From assembly GCF_014076415.1 (NCBI RefSeq), contig NZ_CP043568.1:4526001-4590000 (forward strand): DNA of 64,000 bases. The letters run 5' to 3'. The position numbers were made by a program, and so were the translations under genes. The stretch comes from Comamonas testosteroni. Lineage in GTDB: Bacteria; Pseudomonadota; Gammaproteobacteria; Burkholderiales; Burkholderiaceae_C. The notes beneath the pieces were generated by a model. That model did no database searches. It saw nothing but the letters and a program-made list of their open reading frames with translations, and was not told where the DNA came from. Below are positions 60,517-64,000 of this stretch, piece after piece (the stretch's first letter is position 1; the number at the start of each line of letters is the position of its first letter).

Positions 60517-61458
60517 TCAATAGGCGCTGTCGGCCAGCGAGGCCCAGAGGTGCGCGGCCACCAGCGCGCGCCAGGGCCTGAACTGCTCCAGCCAGTCGCT
60601 GGCGGCGCGCGCATCGGGTTTGGCGCCACCCGTGAGCAGGCCTATGGCCCGGCGTACCGCCACATCGCCGTGCAAGCTGCCGTCAGGCCAGCCATAGCCG
60701 CGCAGCAAGGTGTAATTCACCGTCCACGGCCCTATGCCCTTGACCGCCAGCAATTGCGCCGAGGCAGCGGCCACATCCTCCTCGCTCCAGCGCCCGGCGG
60801 CGCTGCGGGCGGCCCAGTCGTCCAGCGGCAGGCTATCGTCGGCGACGGCCTGGGCCACGGCCAGCAGGGTCTGGGCCTTGGCCTGGGAAAAGCCCGCACC
60901 GCGCAGCGCGTCCAGCCCCAAGGCCGCCACGCGCTGTGCATCGGGATAAGCGTGCAGGGCCGGCATGCCCCCGCATTGCGCCAGCGGCTCGCCCGCCAGC
61001 GCTATCAGCTTGCGCCGCAGCGAAACGGCCACGGCCACCGTGATCTGCTGGCCGGTGATGGCCCAGGTCAGCGCCTCGAAGGGCGTGGGCGAGCCGGGCA
61101 CATGCAGGCCGACCTGGCGCGACAGCAGCACTCCCAGCTCGCGGTGATCACCATGCGCCTGCTCCAGCTGGTCGGGCCCGTAGATCAGCCCCAGCATGCG
61201 TTTCACCATGGCTTGCAGCACAGCCCGGTCTGCCTCGGCCGGCTCTGCCTGCGCTGCATGCAAGCTGGCCTGCACCTGTCCGGTCTGCCATTGCAGCTGC
61301 AGCAGGGCGGGGCTGCGTTTCCACATGATGGCCTTGTGCAGGCTGTGCGCTCCGGCATCGACCCGTTCGGCCAGTTGCTGCTCGTCGCGATCATGGAAAT
61401 GCACGAATTCGTCAAAGCGGTAACGCGCGGGCAGGGCAATGGAGACTTCAAGCAGCAT
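60517..61458 (-). CDS. DNA-3-methyladenine glycosylase II (AlkA)
   Basis: A 313-residue base-excision glycosylase of the AlkA/HhH-GPD superfamily. The helix-hairpin-helix with lysine/glycine-rich loop and catalytic Asp is LLAVKGIGPWTVNYTLLRGYGWPDGSLHGDVAVRRAIG. FEALTWAITGQQITVAVAVSLRRKLI is typical of the fold. It removes alkylated bases. It is downstream of, and on the same strand as, the Ada-like gene, separated by about 140 bases containing a large dispersed hairpin. Start ATG 61458; an alternative is 61473. Confidence 0.92.
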   Translation of the reverse strand: MLLEVSIALPARYRFDEFVHFHDRDEQQLAERVDAGAHSLHKAIMWKRSPALLQLQWQTGQVQASLHAAQAEPAEADRAVLQAMVKRMLGLIYGPDQLEQAHGDHRELGVLLSRQVGLHVPGSPTPFEALTWAITGQQITVAVAVSLRRKLIALAGEPLAQCGGMPALHAYPDAQRVAALGLDALRGAGFSQAKAQTLLAVAQAVADDSLPLDDWAARSAAGRWSEEDVAAASAQLLAVKGIGPWTVNYTLLRGYGWPDGSLHGDVAVRRAIGLLTGGAKPDARAASDWLEQFRPWRALVAAHLWASLADSAY

Positions 61459-61515
61459 GCGGTTTTCTATCACACGGGCAGCGCCGTAGCGCGCCTGTGC
61501 CTCATTCGTGAACTT

Positions 61516-61609
61516 AATAGCTGCTGTCGCTCATCAATCAATGGTTTCAGATAGATATCCATTCAGAAACATTGAAGAGCATGCGATAGCAGCTCTCTTT
61601 AAGAGAGCT
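61516..61609. repeat. Dispersed hairpin repeat between ada and alkA
   Basis: Arms AGCTGCTGTCGC (61519-61530) and GCGATAGCAGCT (61583-61594) pair with one mismatch, with a partly paired interior. A second hairpin, AGCTCTCTT/AAGAGAGCT (61591-61609), overlaps the 3' end of the ada-like gene and its stop codon. Together they may attenuate transcription between ada and alkA. Related to the repeats at 6128 and 45383. Confidence 0.6.
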
Positions 61610-62477
61610 TGATTTGGGCCTGCTGGGCCTCGCGCAGCAGCAGCGCACGCTTGCGCTCCACACCCCAGCGATAGCCCGAGATGCTGCCGTCGTTGCGCAG
61701 CACGCGATGGCAGGGTACGGCCACGGCAATCGGGTTGGCAGCCACCGCGCTGGCGACGGCCCGCGTGGCGCTCGGCTGCCCCAGCTGCCGGGCCAGTTCG
61801 CTGTAGCTGACGGTCTGGCCGGCCGGAATGCTCTGCAGCGCCTGCCACACGCGCTGCTGAAACGCCGTGCCCTGAATATCCAGCGGCAGGGCCAGCCCCA
61901 GCCTGGGCTGCTCCATCAGCGCCACCACCTGGGCCACGGTCTGCTCATACTGGGCATCGGCTCCGATCAGTTGCGCCGCCGCAAAACGCTGCTGCAGATC
62001 GTCCACCAGCGCATGCGGGTCATCGCCAAGCAGCACGCAGCACACGCCCTTGTCGGTGCTGGCCACCAGCAGGCTGCCCAGCGAGCATTCGGCAAGCGCA
62101 AAGCGGATACGCTGGTTCTGCCCGCGCTTGCGATAGGACTGCGGCGCCATGCCCAGCATGGCCGGTGCGTCCTTGTAGAAGCTGCTGCTGGCTTCATAAC
62201 CGCTCAGATAGGCCGCATCGGTGACCGACTCGCTGGCCTCCTGCGCCAGCGCGGCACGCACATGCCTGCCGCGATAGGCCTTGGCATAGGCCTTGGGCGT
62301 GAGCCCCGTGGCGCGCTTGAAGTTGCGGTGCAACTGCCAGGGACTGAGCCCCAGGCGCTGCGCCAGTTCTTCCAGAGCGGGCATGGGCTCCTCGCTCTCC
62401 AGCCAGCGGCAGCACTGGATCATGCGCTCATCGGTTTGCGAATTTGCAGCGGCGGTGGAAGGCAGAGGACTGGGCAT
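61599..62477 (-). CDS. Ada-like regulator/O6-methylguanine-DNA methyltransferase, without N-terminal Ada domain
   Basis: A 292-residue protein with an AraC-type helix-turn-helix at about residues 35-115 (LEELAQRLGLSPWQLHRNFKRATGLTPKAYAKAYR) fused to a C-terminal O6-methylguanine methyltransferase domain (about 210-290) with the active-site PCHR (AVAVPCHRVLRNDGSISGYRWG). The classical N-terminal zinc domain with the methylphosphotriester-accepting cysteine of E. coli Ada is absent. It is therefore a repair protein whose role as methylation-sensing activator is uncertain. It is upstream of alkA on the same strand, the usual adaptive-response pairing. Confidence 0.92.
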   Translation of the reverse strand: MPSPLPSTAAANSQTDERMIQCCRWLESEEPMPALEELAQRLGLSPWQLHRNFKRATGLTPKAYAKAYRGRHVRAALAQEASESVTDAAYLSGYEASSSFYKDAPAMLGMAPQSYRKRGQNQRIRFALAECSLGSLLVASTDKGVCCVLLGDDPHALVDDLQQRFAAAQLIGADAQYEQTVAQVVALMEQPRLGLALPLDIQGTAFQQRVWQALQSIPAGQTVSYSELARQLGQPSATRAVASAVAANPIAVAVPCHRVLRNDGSISGYRWGVERKRALLLREAQQAQIKLS

Positions 62478-62632
62478 GGCGTGAATCTCGGCGGAGTGCG
62501 TTTTCTGTCATCGGTCTGTGTCTGGCCTGACTTTACGCAAAGCTATGGCAGCTTGCATCCACGTTCTTGCAGGCTTTGTGTGCCCGGATTCGGTTACGCT
62601 GCGCGCACCTGTCCATCAACAATGACTTCACC

Positions 62633-63508
62633 ATGACGAATGAATCCTCCGGCTGCCCTATGCATGGCGGCGCCGCCATCGTCCGCGACGAGAAAGCCCA
62701 GCTCGACTTCAGCCGTGACATGAGCTATGGCGACTATCTGCATCTGGACCAGATTCTCACGGCCCAGCACCCGCTGTCGCCTGCCCATGACGAGATGCTG
62801 TTCATCGTGCAGCACCAGACCAGCGAGCTGTGGATGAAGCTGATGCTGCACGAGGTGCGCGCGGCTACGGCAGCCATTGCCAATGCCTCGGGCGAGACCA
62901 AGCCCGATGCCTTCAAGATGCTGGCTCGCGTCTCGCGCATCATGGAACAGCTGGTCAGCGCCTGGACCGTGCTGTCCACCATGACGCCGCCCGAGTACTC
63001 GGCCATGCGTCCCTATCTGGCCAACTCCAGCGGCTTTCAGAGCTACCAGTACCGCTGTATCGAGTTTGCGCTGGGCAACAAGAATGCGGCCATGCTCCAG
63101 CCCCACGCACATCGCTCGGACCTGCTGGCCCAGGTACAGGCTGCCTACGAATCGCCGTCGCTGTACGACGTGGCCCTGCAGTTGCTGGCGCGCGAAGGCA
63201 TCGCCGTGCCTGCCGACCGCCTGCAGCGCGACTGGACCCAGCCCTATGAAGCCAGCGAGGGCGTGAAACAGGCCTGGATCACCGTCTACCGCGACCCGCA
63301 CAAGTATTGGGATCTGTACCAGTTGGGCGAAAAGCTGGCCGATATCGAAGATGCCTTCCGTCTCTGGCGCTTCCGCCACCTGACCACGGTGGAGCGCGTC
63401 ATCGGCTTCAAGCGCGGCACGGGCGGCACCGGTGGAGTGAGCTACCTCAAGAAGATGCTGGACGTGGTGCTGTTCCCCGAGATCTGGAGCCTGCGCACCG
63501 AGCTCTAA
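62633..63508 (+). CDS. Tryptophan 2,3-dioxygenase
   Basis: A 291-residue heme dioxygenase converting tryptophan to N-formylkynurenine, the first step of the kynurenine route. Typical stretches are [45 protein letters not shown] (with the heme-ligating and substrate residues), [17 protein letters not shown] and [33 protein letters not shown] 62633 is preferred. It is divergent from the Ada-like gene, and about 4 kb from kynU, with kynA separate from kynBU. Confidence 0.96.
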   Translation: MTNESSGCPMHGGAAIVRDEKAQLDFSRDMSYGDYLHLDQILTAQHPLSPAHDEMLFIVQHQTSELWMKLMLHEVRAATAAIANASGETKPDAFKMLARVSRIMEQLVSAWTVLSTMTPPEYSAMRPYLANSSGFQSYQYRCIEFALGNKNAAMLQPHAHRSDLLAQVQAAYESPSLYDVALQLLAREGIAVPADRLQRDWTQPYEASEGVKQAWITVYRDPHKYWDLYQLGEKLADIEDAFRLWRFRHLTTVERVIGFKRGTGGTGGVSYLKKMLDVVLFPEIWSLRTEL

Positions 63509-63622
63509 GCCGGCCATCAAGGCCATCGCCATTCAGGCTGCCCCTGCTGCTCTTTCGTGACAGCGCGGGCAGCCTGAATTCTTTAGGCTCCGTGCAAAAC
63601 CTAACATCGCAACCAACTGCCC

Positions 63623-64000
63623 ATGCCCTCCGATCACAGCGCCGTCCCGCCAGGGCCGAACACCAGTCCAAAACCCGACTCTTCCGCCTGGGCCATGCTG
63701 GTCTGCCTGCTCACGGGCTTTGCGCTGAGCCAGGCCTTCAGAACGGTCACCTCCGTCATCGCCGATGGTCTGCGCACGGACTTTGGCCTCTCCGCGCAGT
63801 CGCTGGGCTCGTTTGCCGGGCTGTTTGCGCTGTCCTTCGGCGTGGCCCAGCTGCTCATGGGCATAGGCATGGATATCTACGGCTTGCGCCGTACCGTGCT
63901 GCTGGCCTTTCCGCTGTCGATTGCGGGCGCCGCACTGTCCGCACTCGCACCCAGCTACTCCTGGCTGATGCTGGGCCAGCTGCTGATCGGCGTGGGCTGC
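63623..64000 (+). CDS. MFS transporter, truncated by the window edge
   Basis: The first 126 codons of a major-facilitator protein run off the right edge. After a Pro/Ser-rich N-terminus come hydrophobic segments AWAMLVCLLTGFALSQAFRTVTSVIADGL and GSFAGLFALSFGVAQLLMGIGMDIYGLRRTVLLAFPLSIAGAALSAL, with the motif-A-like loop (GMDIYGLRRT). The rest of the gene lies outside. The start at ATG 63623 has no strong ribosome-binding site. The substrate is unknown. Confidence 0.85.
   Translation, partial: MPSDHSAVPPGPNTSPKPDSSAWAMLVCLLTGFALSQAFRTVTSVIADGLRTDFGLSAQSLGSFAGLFALSFGVAQLLMGIGMDIYGLRRTVLLAFPLSIAGAALSALAPSYSWLMLGQLLIGVGC

Noticed and set aside
1..64000. CRISPR array, tRNA or rRNA genes
   Set aside because: No regularly spaced repeats and no tRNA or rRNA sequence were recognised on either strand.

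Overview
The window is a stretch of high-G+C betaproteobacterial chromosome. It is almost certainly from the Comamonadaceae and most likely Comamonas or a close relative. The basis is the gene neighbourhoods (hda / HAD phosphatase / pcnB / folK beside purM and an AI-2E-type permease; DUF3579 / argD / argF; murJ / rpsT / mqo), the abundance of Bug-type tricarboxylate-transport binding proteins, the Burkholderiales-type porin, and dispersed intergenic repeats. No tRNA, rRNA, CRISPR array, prophage or intact insertion sequence was seen.

Layout. (1) 1-4.6 kb is an accessory-looking, partly very AT-rich segment. An orphan LuxR-type response regulator is divergent from three consecutive genes for exported proteins: a Gly/Ala/Ser/Asn repeat protein, a Ser/Thr-rich protein with a four-cysteine domain, and a small secreted protein. 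This is the best candidate here for an undescribed surface or extracellular system. (2) 4.6-12.1 kb holds a LrgA/LrgB pair, a DMT exporter with a divergent LysR, a TenA-like gene, and a Rieske oxygenase with a neighbouring TetR gene and a decayed acyl-CoA synthetase remnant. (3) 12.1-18.3 kb is a glutarate/glutaryl-CoA block: LysR, glutaryl-CoA dehydrogenase, CaiB/BaiF CoA-transferase, Bug binding protein and porin. (4) 18.3-28.7 kb carries an MFS exporter, SDR proteins, a LysR regulator, a Liv-type binding protein, an FMN-riboswitch-controlled lumazine synthase, two exported low-complexity proteins, a flavin/2Fe-2S reductase and another Bug protein. (5) 28.7-44.4 kb is mainly housekeeping: folK-pcnB-HAD-hda, purM, permease, SirB1-like, murJ, rpsT, mqo, MATE, DUF3579, argD, argF. 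(6) 45-48.5 kb is a Fur-box-controlled feoABC locus bracketed by two YkgJ-type cysteine-cluster proteins, followed by a PP2C phosphatase. (7) 49.5-64 kb is an aromatic amino-acid region: an Lrp/AsnC regulator divergent from permease-aminotransferase-RidA-LysE-AraC, a paralogous permease, kynB, kynU, a lactate-permease-like carrier with a divergent XRE-cupin regulator, alkA/ada repair genes, kynA and the start of an MFS gene. kynA, kynB and kynU together encode tryptophan to anthranilate.

Non-coding structure is rich. There are several intrinsic terminators, one FMN riboswitch and one Fur box. Palindromic operator candidates occur before the porin, the oxygenase, gcdH, the Lrp-type gene and the XRE-cupin gene. 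A leader with two mutually exclusive hairpins plus a terminator lies just ahead of mqo. A 266-bp multi-hairpin inverted-repeat element lies before purM, and two families of dispersed intergenic repeats are present. The 3' tail of argF is duplicated downstream of the gene. All calls are from reading the sequence; no database search was run.
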